A DNA stretch of 57,427 nucleotides, taken from the NCBI GenBank assembly GCA_938023735.1, contig CALJDK010000143.1, positions 1 through 57,427 on the forward strand, in the 5' to 3' direction. Under the pieces are notes generated by a model that made no database searches, was not told the DNA's origin, and worked only from the letters and a program-made list of their open reading frames with translations. Source of the DNA: an uncultured Acidimicrobiales bacterium. Lineage in GTDB: Bacteria > Actinomycetota > Acidimicrobiia > Acidimicrobiales > SHLQ01. This document shows positions 17,527 through 30,100 of this stretch, piece by piece. The number at the start of each line of letters is the position of its first letter. Within the stretch, counting starts at the first letter, position 1. The translations under genes were made by a program, and so were the position numbers.

Positions 17527-18137
17527 TGAATGACACTATAGCCACCCAACCGTCAACTCGACGAGGCGTGTACCCAGGATCCTTCAATCCCCCCACGATC
17601 GCTCATGTCGCCATCGCCGAGGCAGCGCTCGCCCAGTGCCAACTCACCTCCATCACCTTTGCCATTTCGCGCCGGGCGTTGGCCAAAGAGGCCACCGACG
17701 ACGCCGATCGGCCACGCATGACCGACCGCATCGAGGTACTGCGCACAATGGTGGCTGCCGACCGCCGCTTCGAGTTGCTCGTCACCGAAAAACAGTTGAT
17801 CGTCGATATCGCCGATGGGTTCGACGTGGTGGTTATGGGTGCCGACAAATGGCAACAAATTCAGGATCCGACCTTCTATGGCGACGATCTAGCCGCCCGC
17901 GACCAAGCGATGGCAGCACTCCCCGAACTGGCACTTTTCCCTCGTCGACCATTCTCGACGAACGGCGCACCCACGTTGCGGCTGGATGCCAACGTCCTCG
18001 ACCTGATCGACGCAGTGTCTTCGAGCAGGGCACGGGCGGGCGATGACCACCTCATGGTGGATGCTGCTCGGGTCTTTGACCGCAAGACCGGAGCGTGGAC
18101 CGACCCGGACCGCTACGAGACGTACCTGCGTTCCTAG
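17526..18137 (+). CDS. NadD/CoaD-like nucleotidyltransferase
   Basis: A 203-residue protein of the cytidylyltransferase-like superfamily. The nucleotide-binding motif is GVYPGSFNPPTIAH near the N-terminus (residues 15-27), and the C-terminal SSSRAR segment resembles the second family motif. The substrate cannot be assigned; nicotinate-mononucleotide or phosphopantetheine adenylyltransferases are relatives, but the rest diverges from NadD. The start is a TTG at 17526 with AAGGAGAGG about 12 bases upstream. A GTG at 17568 would cut into the first beta strand. The same bases that form this ribosome binding site encode the Pro-Leu-Leu codons of the ilvB leader peptide on the other strand. It overlaps the convergent cyclase gene by 4 bp. 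Confidence 0.78.
   Translation: MNDTIATQPSTRRGVYPGSFNPPTIAHVAIAEAALAQCQLTSITFAISRRALAKEATDDADRPRMTDRIEVLRTMVAADRRFELLVTEKQLIVDIADGFDVVVMGADKWQQIQDPTFYGDDLAARDQAMAALPELALFPRRPFSTNGAPTLRLDANVLDLIDAVSSSRARAGDDHLMVDAARVFDRKTGAWTDPDRYETYLRS
17535..17540 (-). promoter_or_regulatory. Probable -10 box of the ilvB leader transcript
   Basis: TATAGT on the minus strand, eight bases before the ATG of the leader peptide, matching TATAAT at five of six positions. No good -35 hexamer stands at 16-19 bp. The placement predicts a leaderless or nearly leaderless mRNA. The box lies within the first codons of the plus-strand gene. Confidence 0.55.
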
Positions 18138-19861
18138 GCCCGGACCAACGATTGTGACCCGTCGAAGATCTCGATCCGGTCGCCACCCTTGCGCTTGGCC
18201 AGGTACATACAAACGTCGGCTCGGTCGATAAGCACATCGCGGGTGGTACCGGCTTCATGCACCGCCACCCCGACACTCGCTCGGATGTTCGCAATTCCGC
18301 CAGCGACTGCGATCGGCTCCTTCACCCGCGCGCACACGGCGTTTCCGAGCGCCACCGGTGCACCGGCGCCGGGCGGGCCGGCGACCAGAACAACGAACTC
18401 ATCGCCACCAAGACGGGCAACGACGCCCGACTTCGGCGTGATCGACTTCAGGCGTTCAGCAACGATTCGCAGCACCTGGTCGCCAGCCTCATGACCGTAC
18501 CTGTCGTTTGCGGCCTTGAACCCATCGAGGTCGAGGAACAACAGCGCTATCGTTTCGGTCGCCGGATCGAAGATCTCCAGCCACGAATCGATTCTTCCGA
18601 CCACGTTGAGTCGGTTTGGGAGGCCGGTGAGAACATCGTGATTCGCCTGGTATGCCAGCTCTTCGGATCGCTTGGTGACCTCCTGAAACACTCCGGCCGC
18701 AGCGAGCGAAACACCCGCCTGGGCAACCAGCGCTTCGCACACCGCAAGAGATTCTCGGTCGGTGACCGCATCGTCTGACCAGACCCGAAGCACAATCCTG
18801 GCCTGGTCGTCGACCCGGATGGCGGCGGCCGAACCAACGCCGAGGTCGTGAAGTTGCTGACAAGCCGCGACACCGCTCGTCTGATCGAGGACGACCGACT
18901 CCCGGGACCCAGCTACCTCTTCGGCCAAGAAGCCGGCTGGTGCCGCATGACCCAGTCCGTGCACCGAGTGGCCGATCGCCCAGAGGTTGGTGGTCGGATT
19001 GAGGCGCACCACATCAGCCCCTGCGAAACCAATCGATTTCGCCCCTTGGAGCAGACTTTCGTAGACCGCAGACTCGTTTTCGCTACCCATCGAGCGGGCC
19101 GCAACCGTCACCTGGTGAAGCTGGTCGGCACGGCGTTCGGCAACCGCATAAGCATCGTGGGCCTTCTCGATCTCCTGCCGGAAGTGCGACCCCAGGTACA
19201 GTGCAGGCACAGCGATGAGGAGAACAGCGAACAGCTGCTGGTAGGCCAGGTAGAGCGTGTTGGACGTCTCGGTAGCGGCAGCCGTGCCCAGATTCAAGCC
19301 GAGCGCGACATAGGAAATACTGGCAGCAAGCCAGGCGCCGCCAGCCCCCTTGCCGGCGAATCGGTTCCAGCCTGTTGTCACCGGCAGCATCAGGGCGACC
19401 CAGGCGAGCGGCGTGCTCTCGGCTTCGAGGGCAAACATCACCATGAGCGCAAGGACAACGTCAGCGCCGATCTGGAAGACACCCAGGAAGCTGCGGAGGT
19501 GAGGAGCCCTGGCTCCGAACCGGTTGGTTGCCAGGTTGATCGCGACGATCAGGGCAAAGACGACTCCGCCCAGCACCAAAGTGGTCGTAGCGGTTTCGGA
19601 GATCTGCCCGCGCAAGACCACTGAGCCGAGCAGGACAAGCCCCAGAATCAAGCGAACGGCAAGAAGGGCGCGATCGATAATGCGTTCAGATACCATGCCC
19701 GTCCGAGCGCGCGTCTCGGCCGCGGCGATGGGCGTTGCAACGCTGGCGGCGATCTCGGAACCACTCATACAACATTGAGTGTCGGCAATCAGAGGATCGG
19801 CGTTGAGCAAAAACCCATTCTCGCGAGACGGACCACCAAATTTGGCGATCTGGTGAAGCAT
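18134..19861 (-). CDS. Membrane-bound GAF-GGDEF diguanylate cyclase
   Basis: Up to 575 residues. About six hydrophobic segments (roughly residues 65-240) are followed by a GAF-like domain (~250-400) and a GGDEF domain. The GGDEF domain carries the intact active-site motif RLGGDEFVVL near residue 485 and the upstream LFLDLDGFKAANDRYGHEAGD block, so it should make cyclic di-GMP. No RxxD inhibitory site lies five residues before the motif. The start is uncertain: 19861 gives the longest form, and ATG codons at 19768 and 19696 are alternatives. It diverges from the sensor-like gene with about 50 bp between them, so the two may share a control region. Confidence 0.87.
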   Translation of the reverse strand: MLHQIAKFGGPSRENGFLLNADPLIADTQCCMSGSEIAASVATPIAAAETRARTGMVSERIIDRALLAVRLILGLVLLGSVVLRGQISETATTTLVLGGVVFALIVAINLATNRFGARAPHLRSFLGVFQIGADVVLALMVMFALEAESTPLAWVALMLPVTTGWNRFAGKGAGGAWLAASISYVALGLNLGTAAATETSNTLYLAYQQLFAVLLIAVPALYLGSHFRQEIEKAHDAYAVAERRADQLHQVTVAARSMGSENESAVYESLLQGAKSIGFAGADVVRLNPTTNLWAIGHSVHGLGHAAPAGFLAEEVAGSRESVVLDQTSGVAACQQLHDLGVGSAAAIRVDDQARIVLRVWSDDAVTDRESLAVCEALVAQAGVSLAAAGVFQEVTKRSEELAYQANHDVLTGLPNRLNVVGRIDSWLEIFDPATETIALLFLDLDGFKAANDRYGHEAGDQVLRIVAERLKSITPKSGVVARLGGDEFVVLVAGPPGAGAPVALGNAVCARVKEPIAVAGGIANIRASVGVAVHEAGTTRDVLIDRADVCMYLAKRKGGDRIEIFDGSQSLVRA

Positions 19862-19910
19862 TGGAACGAAGCGCTAAATCTTTCCGCTGGTTTGGTCGTT
19901 ACTACGGGCT

Positions 19911-21194
19911 ATGTCCCGCAAGGTCCATGTCAAACCTACTGACATCAAGAACAACCAAAGCCTCCGAACAGCCGTAATCGTCAGCCTTATCGCCGGCCTG
20001 ACCCTTATTTTGCTCTCGACGGCGGTGTTCTCGCTGGCCGCGACGACCCGGTCGCTCAGCACCGATGCTGAACGGCTCCACACCACCGACGAAGCATTGC
20101 GCGCCGCCACTACAGCGCGCGCCCAGCTCGCCCTCGGCCTCCATGCAACCCGGGTGGACAGCCGGGTGGGAAGTGATTCCTCATCCGCGGTCTCAGGTTC
20201 GGTAGCCGAAGCCACGCTGGCGATGGAAGGCTTCTCGCAATCGATCGCGCTGCTTGAGGACCAAGAACTCAGCGACGGCGCAGAGACGTTTCTCAGTTTC
20301 GCAGAAGCCGGTCTTGACTCGATACGGGTCGCGACCAGCGAAGGAGACCGCGAACGGATCGACGCTGATCTCGACGTTTCGTTCTCCGCCACGATCGATC
20401 AACTTGCTGGTGAGCGCGACCGCCTCCTCACGTCGGTGGCCGACGCAGACCGACGCATGGGTACCCTTGGCAACCTCGCCAGCTTTGTGGTGGCGTTCCT
20501 TCTCCCCACGTCAGCAATCTTCATCTACCGCCAGCTGGCGCGACGCCCGCGTCGTCAGGTGGAGCTCGAACACGAACTCCAGATGCAGCGGCGTATCGAC
20601 AAGGAGCGGTCCGAATCCCTGCGCTTGGGTCTGGAGTATTTGGACCAGCAGATCGAATCGGGCGATACCGGTGCGATTCTGGCAGAGGCCGAGCGGATGA
20701 GCACGATCAACGCGCTCGTCCATGGACAGCACACCTACGATGTGGCCCGCCTTTCGCTCAACGAAACAGTCGGAACAATCGCCCAGAGCATCGGCGACTC
20801 GATCACCTGGGAGTCATCGACCGGCGACCTCGCCGCGCTGGTGGACCCGGCGGCGCTACGAATCGCGGTCAGTACCCTGGTCGACTCGGCGCGGGGCAGA
20901 GGAGCTTCGCGCCTTCACCTTTCGGGCCTCGACGCTCCGGCGTCAGCAAAGGTCGAGGTGCTTTCCGATGCGCCTTCCCTGTCCCCGCTCGAAGCTCGAG
21001 GTGTCTTTCTGGAGGCAACCGAGCTCACCGCAGCCTCGACCCAGCAGCAACGGCAGTTGGTTCTTGCCCGAACGCTCCTAGAGGGCATGGGCGCCCGCAT
21101 CGCGTATCACCCGTCCGAGACCCACGAGAAGTTTGAAATCACCATTCCGCGCGCCGCCCGGTCGGTCGCCCCAACCCCGCGGGTCGCGCAATGA
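19911..21194 (+). CDS. Degenerate sensor histidine kinase-like membrane protein
   Basis: A 427-residue protein with two membrane spans (TAVIVSLIAGLTLILLSTAVF near residue 20 and a second near 190). They bracket a helical outer domain of ~140 residues like those of chemoreceptors and sensor kinases. The cytoplasmic half resembles a histidine kinase ATPase domain: the N-box region reads STLVDSARGRGASRL without the expected Asn, the G1 region lacks a clear DxGxG, and the end ARTLLEGMGARI matches the G2-following helix. It is probably a pseudokinase. Its TGA overlaps the ATG of the giant surface protein gene (ATGA), so the two are coupled and may act together. No response regulator is adjacent. 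Confidence 0.72.
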   Translation: MSRKVHVKPTDIKNNQSLRTAVIVSLIAGLTLILLSTAVFSLAATTRSLSTDAERLHTTDEALRAATTARAQLALGLHATRVDSRVGSDSSSAVSGSVAEATLAMEGFSQSIALLEDQELSDGAETFLSFAEAGLDSIRVATSEGDRERIDADLDVSFSATIDQLAGERDRLLTSVADADRRMGTLGNLASFVVAFLLPTSAIFIYRQLARRPRRQVELEHELQMQRRIDKERSESLRLGLEYLDQQIESGDTGAILAEAERMSTINALVHGQHTYDVARLSLNETVGTIAQSIGDSITWESSTGDLAALVDPAALRIAVSTLVDSARGRGASRLHLSGLDAPASAKVEVLSDAPSLSPLEARGVFLEATELTAASTQQQRQLVLARTLLEGMGARIAYHPSETHEKFEITIPRAARSVAPTPRVAQ

Positions 21195-24100
21195 GTCGTC
21201 GATTTCGACGGATAGTCGTTCCGTTTGTCGCCTTGGGACTTGTGGCCAGCGCTGGCCTTTTTTTCGCGTTCAAGGCCCAAGCGGCATCCTCGGTGTCGAC
21301 CGTCTGGACCACTACGTGGACCTCGAGTGGCCCGGTGGACCTCCTATCGGGGTTCACCGTGTCTGACGGCGACTTCCTTGTGGTCGGGTTACTTCCTGAC
21401 AACAATGAGGTCCCGCAGACTCCACCTGGTTGGCAGAACCTGCTCCAAGGTGGAAGCACCAGTGGGCAGAAAATGTGGATCTTCACCCGGACCGTACCGG
21501 TCGGCGGATTCAGCACTGCCCAAATCTTTGAAAGCAGCAAACCCAACTCGGATCTCACCGTGATGGCCGGCGCCTACCGGGGCGTCGACCCAACCCAGCC
21601 GGTACTGAGCAGCTTTTCGGGAAGCGGCGTGGGAACCACAATCGCCCGCACCGAGGAGATCACCGAATCGACGGTGTTGTTGGTGGGATACGAGCTTTCC
21701 GCAGACTTCACGGTGACCACCCCTGCCGGTCTCACCACCGACTTGGAAACGCAGGCCGTGCCATCTGGGATGATCGCCTCGACGGTCGACTCAGGCCCCG
21801 GCGCAAACGGATTTAGCATCGACGTTACGGTGAACGTTGGCGGGCAAGCCGGTTACGCGTTTGTAGGTCTTGAGCTTCACCCCGATGGGGCGCCCAGCCA
21901 GTCGGTCGATATCGGCGTTTTCGACAACGTTCAAGGCGACGGCCTTCTGCGCGGTGGGCTTCCTGGACTCGCCGGCAACGACTACATCCCGGCGACGGCC
22001 GAGTTTTGGCTCGACGACGGCAACGGAATACCGGATAGCAACGATGTGCTCGCCACGTCGTCAAGCGGCACTGGGGGTCGATGGACCACCGAACTCGCCG
22101 ACGGCGACTACTGGGTGGTCGTCGCCCCGACCGACGAGGTCGCTCCGGCCTGGCGTGAGCAGGTCCACGGCCCCGCTGGCTCATTCTGTGACGACGGAAC
22201 CGGCACTGCGACCGTCCTGACGACCGCTGGCCCATGCTACGGCGGCAAGACGCACAACCTGTCGCACGGCTCGGACCTCGCAAGCGCCGAACACCTCGCC
22301 CAACTGACACTCAACGGCAGCGGCGCAAGCCTCGACTTCGGTTTCAGCTACAACGTCGTCATACACACCGGCGACACCGACCAGGATGCGACGACGACCC
22401 GCTTCGCGCAGGGTTCGCTGCGGCAGTTTCTGCACAACGCCAACGAAATCCCCGGGCCGAACAGCTCTCGATTTGTACCGGTCGCTCCACCCAACACCTC
22501 CGACTCTGGGATCGACTGGTGGAAGATCACCACCGCGAGCGATCTGCCCGATATCACCGACGATGAGACCATCCTGTGGGGCCGTATCTACTCACCCACG
22601 ACCGGCAGCCTCATCAACCACCCCGGCGTTGTGCGAGCGCCGATCTTCAACAGCGGATTCGAGTCGATCATTATTCAAATTCCGGTCATCCATATCGAAG
22701 GGATGCTTCGCGTGGTGGGCGCCGGAATGACCGAGATTAAACACCTTGCAATCGCCAACCCTGGCGGACCATCGGTCGTGCTCGACGGCGCGTCGGACGT
22801 CGATGTGTCGAAATTGTTCGTTGGAAGCTCTCCATCCGGAAGCTTGCCAACGACGCCCGCAACTCACGGATTCCAGATCTTTGGAAGTAGCGGCACTCTC
22901 GCGGGTGTCTATGCAAACGGAACCTCCGACACCGGCATCGCCATCGACGCCACGAGCGGCCCCATCATCGTTGATCATTCGTGGATAACCAACAACGGTT
23001 CGGCCTCGACGCCTGGAGCCGGGATTACCACCAGCTCGAACCTGTCATTGTCGACGACCTACATCGACGACCACCGTGGCACGGGTCTCGTACTCGGGCC
23101 GGGAGCCGCATCGACGGTCTCAGATGTCGGACTCTTCGAGAACGGTTCGGGGGCCAACGTTTTCGCCCAGGACGTATCGTTCACGAACACCCAGGTTCGC
23201 GACAACCAGGACGTCGGCATTCGGGTTGGCGAGGACGCACGAAACGTCACGATCGACAACACCACCTTCGGGAATAATGGGAACATCGCGATCGATCTCC
23301 TCGAGGCGGGTGGTGCCACCACCAACGTGACCCCGAACGACGACCCTGGTCTCCTCGGTGGGAATCTCCTGCTCAACACCCCCTACATCACGGAAGCGAC
23401 CTGGAACGGCGGGCAGCTCCGCAACGTCAGCGGGTTCGCACCGGCTGGATCCGACATCACCTTCTACATCTCGGATAACGACGCGACGAACTTCGGCGAG
23501 GGGACGAGCATCCTTGCCACGTTCACCGAAGGGTCGAGCTCCGACCTCGACAGCTCGACTGCGTCCTACAACAGCCTGGCAGGTCAGGAAACGTCGGCCT
23601 CTCGATTCTCATTTGACCTTGACGTTCCCTACGACGGCGTTTCTGATATCACCGCTCTGGCCACAGTTCCGGGGGTAGGAACATCGGAGTTTGGGCTGAA
23701 CGCCACTCCGGTTTTCGAACCCCCATCCGACGGCGAGATCACCGTTCGCACCTTCATCGATGAGCTCTCAGTCGCGCTTCAGTCCGGCAATGTCGGCGAC
23801 AGCGACAATCCACTCACCGCCTCCAACGTTTCGCTGTACCTCGATGATGGCGATGGAGTACCGGGATCGACAGACGTTCTCATCGAGACGGCAACGGGAA
23901 CCTCTGGTAGCCATACGTTCAGTGGGCTCGCCCCCGGCGACTACTGGGCTACCGTCGACTCACGGTCACTGAATACCTCCTCGACCGTGCTCTGGCACGA
24001 GCAGACCTACGGGCCCGACGGTGCACTGTGTGCTGACGGGAATCTCGGTACCGCCACCCGAACCGCCCCAGGCGCGTGTTATGGCGGTCGATTGGCCAGC

Positions 24101-27100
24101 TCCAGCGATGACTTCTCAGCGCTCGCGACCAGCGAGCACGTGGCCCTGGTCTCGGTGAACTCGTCGGCAGCGACGGTCGATTTCGGTTTCAGTACCGACG
24201 TGCTCACCCACCTCGACGACCTGGATCAACTCGCCGGAGCACCGGCCTTTAGCCAAGGATCGCTGCGACAGTTCATCCTCAACGCGAACGTGGACAGCGA
24301 CCTTTCGACCATGCGGTTCGTTCCGGCCGTCCCAGCAAACGCCCAGTCGCCCACGGTCGACTGGTGGGCCACGACTCCAACGTCTCCCCTTCCGCTCATA
24401 ACCTCCCCGGTCACGATTAGTGGTGAGCCCTTCGAGCACACCGACGGCGTAACTGTGGTGCCCCGACCCGTGGTCATCACTCCACCCTCGGTCGGCTCAG
24501 TCGGTGCGACCATCGCTCCGTACCGGGCTCCGCTGCTGCAGATCGTCAATGGCGGGCTAACCTTCGACGCTGCCGCGGGATCCACACTCGCTGGCGTTGC
24601 GATCCATTACGACGACCCGGCTGCCGCGGTGGTGGTGAGCAACAGCCTCGACGTGACAATCCGAGATTCGTTCTTGGGTATCCTCCCAGACGGGCAACGT
24701 CCCCTCGCCAACGTCGGCACGATCGGTCTCGACGTGTTATCGAGCTCAAACGGCCGCGTGGAGCACTCGGTTATCGCCGAGAACTCACAGCTCGGCGCGC
24801 GCCTGTGGCGCTCGCCATTCTGGACCTTTGACACCTCGACCATTCAGGCCAACGGATCCGGGCTCAGCACCGAGGCCGGACTCATCACGAATTCGAGGGG
24901 CACCTTCACCAACGGTCTGTTCGAGGCAAACGACGGCGCCGGCATCTACCTCCTCCCAGGCACCTATGACTTCGACATCAGCGAGTCCTCGTTCATCAAC
25001 GACCCGGCGACAACGATCTTCCATCCCGCCGTGCGCGTGGAAAACACGGGGACAACCATCACCGACTCACGCTTCACCGGCAACGGCGGTGGCGCCATCC
25101 GGGTAGCACCGGACGGACAGCAAGCCACCGTCGTTCGCGGCTCGTTCGCCCAAAACGACACTGCTGCCATCGACTTGGTCGCTGTCGGCGAGAACGTCGT
25201 TGCGGGTACCGCGCCATGGGCGACGCCGAACGATCATCTCGATACCGACACCGGCGGAAACGGTCTGCTCAACAAGCCGGTGATCGAACAGGTTCTACCT
25301 ACCGGCAGCGGCTCATTCATTGTCAGCGGTTGGGCACCCGCTGGAGCAGACGTACAGTTCTATGCAACCGACAACAGCACCACAGTGCCTCAGGGAACCA
25401 CCTTCATCGGCACCCGACAAGAGGGAAGCGGCTCGGATTCGGACCCTAGCGAACGGCCGTACATCAACTCATCGGGCGAGGAGTACCAGGCCAACCGCTT
25501 CTCGTTCTTCTTTACCTCTGGACAAGATCCTGACAACTCGTACACGGCGACGGCGACCCTCCCCGAAGGAACCAGCGAGTTCGCCGAACTTGTTACCGAC
25601 AATTCCTTCCGGCCGCCAACGATCACTCAATTGGGCCCCACCTTGACCGTGCCTGCCTCGACGACCGGTATGGAACAACCGGTGCTGGAAGATCCGGACT
25701 TCTTCGATTCTCACACCTGGACCATCGTCACACCTGATGGTTCTCCGGTCCCGGCATGGATTTCGATCGACCCAAACACCGGAGAGGTTTCGGCGTCGCC
25801 CACTGCCGCAGATGCTCCATCTTCGATAGACCTTTGGGTGCTCGTTGAGGACTCGCACAACCTCACCGATGGCGCCCAGTTGACCATTGTCGTCCCCGAG
25901 GTCAATCAGCCACCGACCATCACGACGGGTCAAGCGAGCTGGACGATCGATGAAGGGACCACATCAACCCTTCCGATAAGTATCGCCGACCCCGACGGGG
26001 ACTCGGTAGTCACCACGCTCGTGAGCGGCGCCGATCCGGTGCCGTCCTGGCTGTCGATCGTCGGATCGTCACTTTCTGCCACACCGACCGAGGCCGACGG
26101 CCCGACAACGGTGTCGGTGCTCATTGAGGCAAGCGACGGGCAAAACATTTCGACCGAGCCGATCACGATCAACGTTACTGAGACAAACGAAGCTCCGGTC
26201 CTCGCGTTGACCAACGACTGGATTTCACTCAGCACCAGTACCGTGATTATCCCCCCGTACGCCTTTACCGACAGCGACCAACCCACCAACACCCACACCT
26301 GGTCGGCAACCGGTCTGCCACCTGGCCTCGCCATCCAGCCCACAACCGGCTCGATCACCGGTACCGTCCAGGTTCCAGTGGTCGGCACTTCGCTCTTCAT
26401 CGCAACGGTCACGGTGACCGACCAAGACGGCGCCTCGGACTCGTTGGATCTGAGCATCGCGATCATGCCGGTGTCGAGCGGCGAGATCGTGGTGCGGACC
26501 TTCGATGACACCGAAGCCAACGCACTACAGGGCGGCTCGATCGGCGATACCGCCAACCCGCTCGCCCCAGCAACGGTGTCGTTGTTCCTCGACGACGGCG
26601 ACGGAGTTCCCGAAGGTCCGACCATCGACACGCTGGTTACGTCACTGGCGGGCGGCATCGGAACCCACACCTTCACCCAATTGGCACCCGGCGACTACTG
26701 GGTTGTGGTCGATTCGACCACCTTCGCCGCCGACGGATGGCCCGAGCAAACCTATGGTCCGGCTGGATCGTTGTGCGCCCACGAACCGTCGGCCGTCCGC
26801 TCCACACCCGGGCCCTGTCTCGCAGGTCGCACCGAAACGCTGAGCGATGTTGATGCCGACATCAGTGCCGCGGCGGCAGAGCACCTTGCGTTGGTGACCT
26901 CGGCAAACAACGTCGTTACCGATGTCGACTTTGGATTCAGCTACGGCACCGTCAGCACCTACGACGACACCGACACCGCACACCCATCGGTCTCTCATCT
27001 CACCCAGCAGGGCGGACTACGCCAGTTCATCATCAACGCGAACAGCGGACATACCACCGAAACCCGCTTCTTTGACCCAACGGTGCGTACCGGCACCAAT

Positions 27101-30100
27101 GGGGCGGGCGATACCTGGGCGGAGGCTAACGTCGTTGGTACGTTGCCAGCGATCCAGGCGGATGGCATCACGCTCGACGGTTCGCTCCACGATCCGAGAA
27201 CGTTCGCCACGATCACCGACCCGAACGAAGATGACTTCGCGATAACCAGCGGCACCGCGCAAAGCACTACCACCGTTTTCGGACGCAGTGTTGAGGTACA
27301 GGGCGGCTTGGAATTCCAGGGCTCAAGCTCATCAAGAATCCGCGACCTTGTCGTCAACCCCGACTCCGGAACAGCGATCGCCCTCGTCAACAGCCCGAGC
27401 TTCGAGATCACTGGAGCCCAGATTGCCGAATCGCCGGCGTTCAGCGGCCCGCCGACCACTGCGGCCGCCGGCATCGTGGCAACCGGTAGCCCCGATGCGT
27501 CGCTCAACTTCGTCGCAATCGGCGACACGACCGGTACCGGCATCGACCTCGACGCCACCTCCAATGGTTGGCTCATACGAAACTCGTTGATCGACGGAGC
27601 CGCCACAGCCATCAACTCCGATGCCCAGGTCATGATCTCGCGGACCGAGATCAGGAACTCCACCGCCGATGCCGTGGTCTTTGCCCCCGGGGCCGCCGGC
27701 TCGAGCCTGACCCAGTCGACCGTAGCCACGTCCGACGGTAACGGCGTCGTGGCCAACGCCAGCAACCTCCTAATCAGTGAGTCGCTTTTCGAGCAAAACA
27801 CGCAAAGCGGTGTCGTAGTGGCCCCCACCGCTACCAATGTCACGGTTTCTCAATCGCACTTCATCGACAACCTTGAGGTTGGCTTGGATCTGCTCGAACC
27901 CGGCGGTGTTGCTGGCCGCACGCTGAACGATGCCGGCGACACCGATACCGGAGCCAACAACCTGGTGAACGCACCAGAGTTCACCCAGGCAGTAATCCAC
28001 AATGGACAGGTGTTCATCCAGGGTTCTGCACCTGCGGGAAGCACCGTCGAGTTCTTTGCCGCCTCGGTGCAGCCCGACGGCGGCGTTGAAGGCTTCGTGC
28101 TCTTCCCCCAGCACACCGTTTCGCTACCGGCCGGCCAGACCGACTTTGACCTTGTCGCCCCGGCGTCGGATTTCTCGGCGGCGCTCCCCTTCGGCGTAAC
28201 CGCCACCGCAACCCACCCGAACGATGGCACCTCCGAGTTCAGTCCACCCATCACTTTGGAGACAAACACCCCGCCGGTAGTCGACCCGTTGAACATCGTG
28301 ATCGGTGAATCTTCGGGACCCGTTACGGCCCAGATCGTTGCGACCGACCCGACGACCACCGGACCGCTCACCTATGCCCTACTTCAGGGCTTCGACCCGA
28401 TTCCGGCCGGGATGACCATCGATGCGTCGACTGGCATCATCTCGTTCCCGCTTGGAGAGCTCATCGGCCCTGCCGTCTACAACCTTTCGATCTCGGCCAC
28501 GGACTCCTTCGGTGAGACCGGGCTGGGCGCTTTTAACCTGGTCGTGACCGAGGAGAATTTGCCGCCGGCCATCTCGGGGAACACCACCATTTCAGTCCAA
28601 GCCGGTGCCGTCGCTGCCTCCCAGCTCTTCACCGCAACCGATCCCGACGTCCCCGGCAACTCACTGACCTTCGGCGCGGTTGGCCTTCCTGCCGGGGCCT
28701 CGATCAACCCATCGACCGGTCAGTTGTCCTGGGCGATCCCGACCAACGCACCGGTCGGCACGTTTACGTCGACGATCACGGTCACCGACGATGGCAGCCC
28801 GACTCGCAGCGACTCGATCCAGGTGACGTGGGTGATCAGCGCTCCGCCTACTACCACCACCACCGTGCCGCCGACCACAACCACCACAACGACCAGCACG
28901 ACGACCGTCCCACCAACCACAACCACCACAACGACCAGCACGACGACCGTCCCACCAACCACAACCACCACAACGACCAGCACGACGACCGTCCCACCAA
29001 CCACAACCACCACAACGACCAGCACGACGACGGTTCCCCCCACAACCACAACCACGACGACCAGCACGACGACGGTTCCCCCGACAACCAGCCGACCCAC
29101 CACGACCACGGTTCCGCCAACGACGACAACGATCGCCCCTAGCACCACCACGGCTCCACCCACCACCCGCCGACCCACGACCACCACAATCGTCCCGGCC
29201 ATCGTGACCACCACGACCACGGTTCCACCAACCACTACTACGGTCGCCCCCAACACCGCACCAAGCGCCAGCGACGACTCCTATGAGATCACCAGGGGTG
29301 AAACGCTCACGGTTGCGCAACCCGGTGTGCTCGTTAACGACACCGACGCCGACGGCCACGAGCTCATTGCCGAACTCAACGACCCTCCCGCCGCCGGGTC
29401 GCTCGCCTTGGCTGACGACGGATCATTTACCTTCGACTCGACCGACGCTGCGCCGGGAACCTACTCGTTCACGTATTTCGCCGTGGACACCAACGGAGCC
29501 AGCACGTTGGCGACGGCAACGATCGAAGTAATTGCCCCATCGCTGGCGTTCGTGACCGATATCGATGCCATGGACGACACGATTACATCGTTCTCGAGTG
29601 GTCCGATCACCTTCAACGTGCTCGACAACGACGAATTCGATCGATTTGACACCCTCGAAGTGGTCCAGGCGACGCCGCCGGCTATTGGCCAACTTGAAAT
29701 TCAGAGCGACGGAACAATCAACTTCACGCCGCCCCCTGGTTGGCAGGGAGAAACCACCTTCACCTACTCGGTCACCTCGGCGAGCGGACAAACCGATGAA
29801 GCAACGGTCACGATCGTCATCGGATCGCCGGTGGTGAAATCCGACATGGTCACCATCAACTCCTATGCCACCATCGCTATCCCTGTACTCGACAACGACA
29901 TCGCCGAACAAGGAACGACTCTTCGAATTGTCGACTTCGACCAACCCGAGTCCGGCCTTGTCGAGCTTCGAGCCGACGGCACCCTTGCCTACATGCCAAC
30001 ACCAGGCTTCGTGGGAATCGACGAGTTCTCTTACCAGGTCAGCGACGACACCGGCCGCCGAGGCTCGGCCGTCGTCAGGGTGGAAGTACTCGCCGAGGCA

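Noticed and set aside
17551..17556. TTGACG as -35 box of the ilvB leader promoter
   Set aside because: It is only 10 bp from the TATAGT box, too close for a normal promoter.
28720..29256. Minus-strand frame of 178 codons rich in Val
   Set aside because: It is the complement of the Thr/Pro stalk repeats (Thr codons read backwards as Val).
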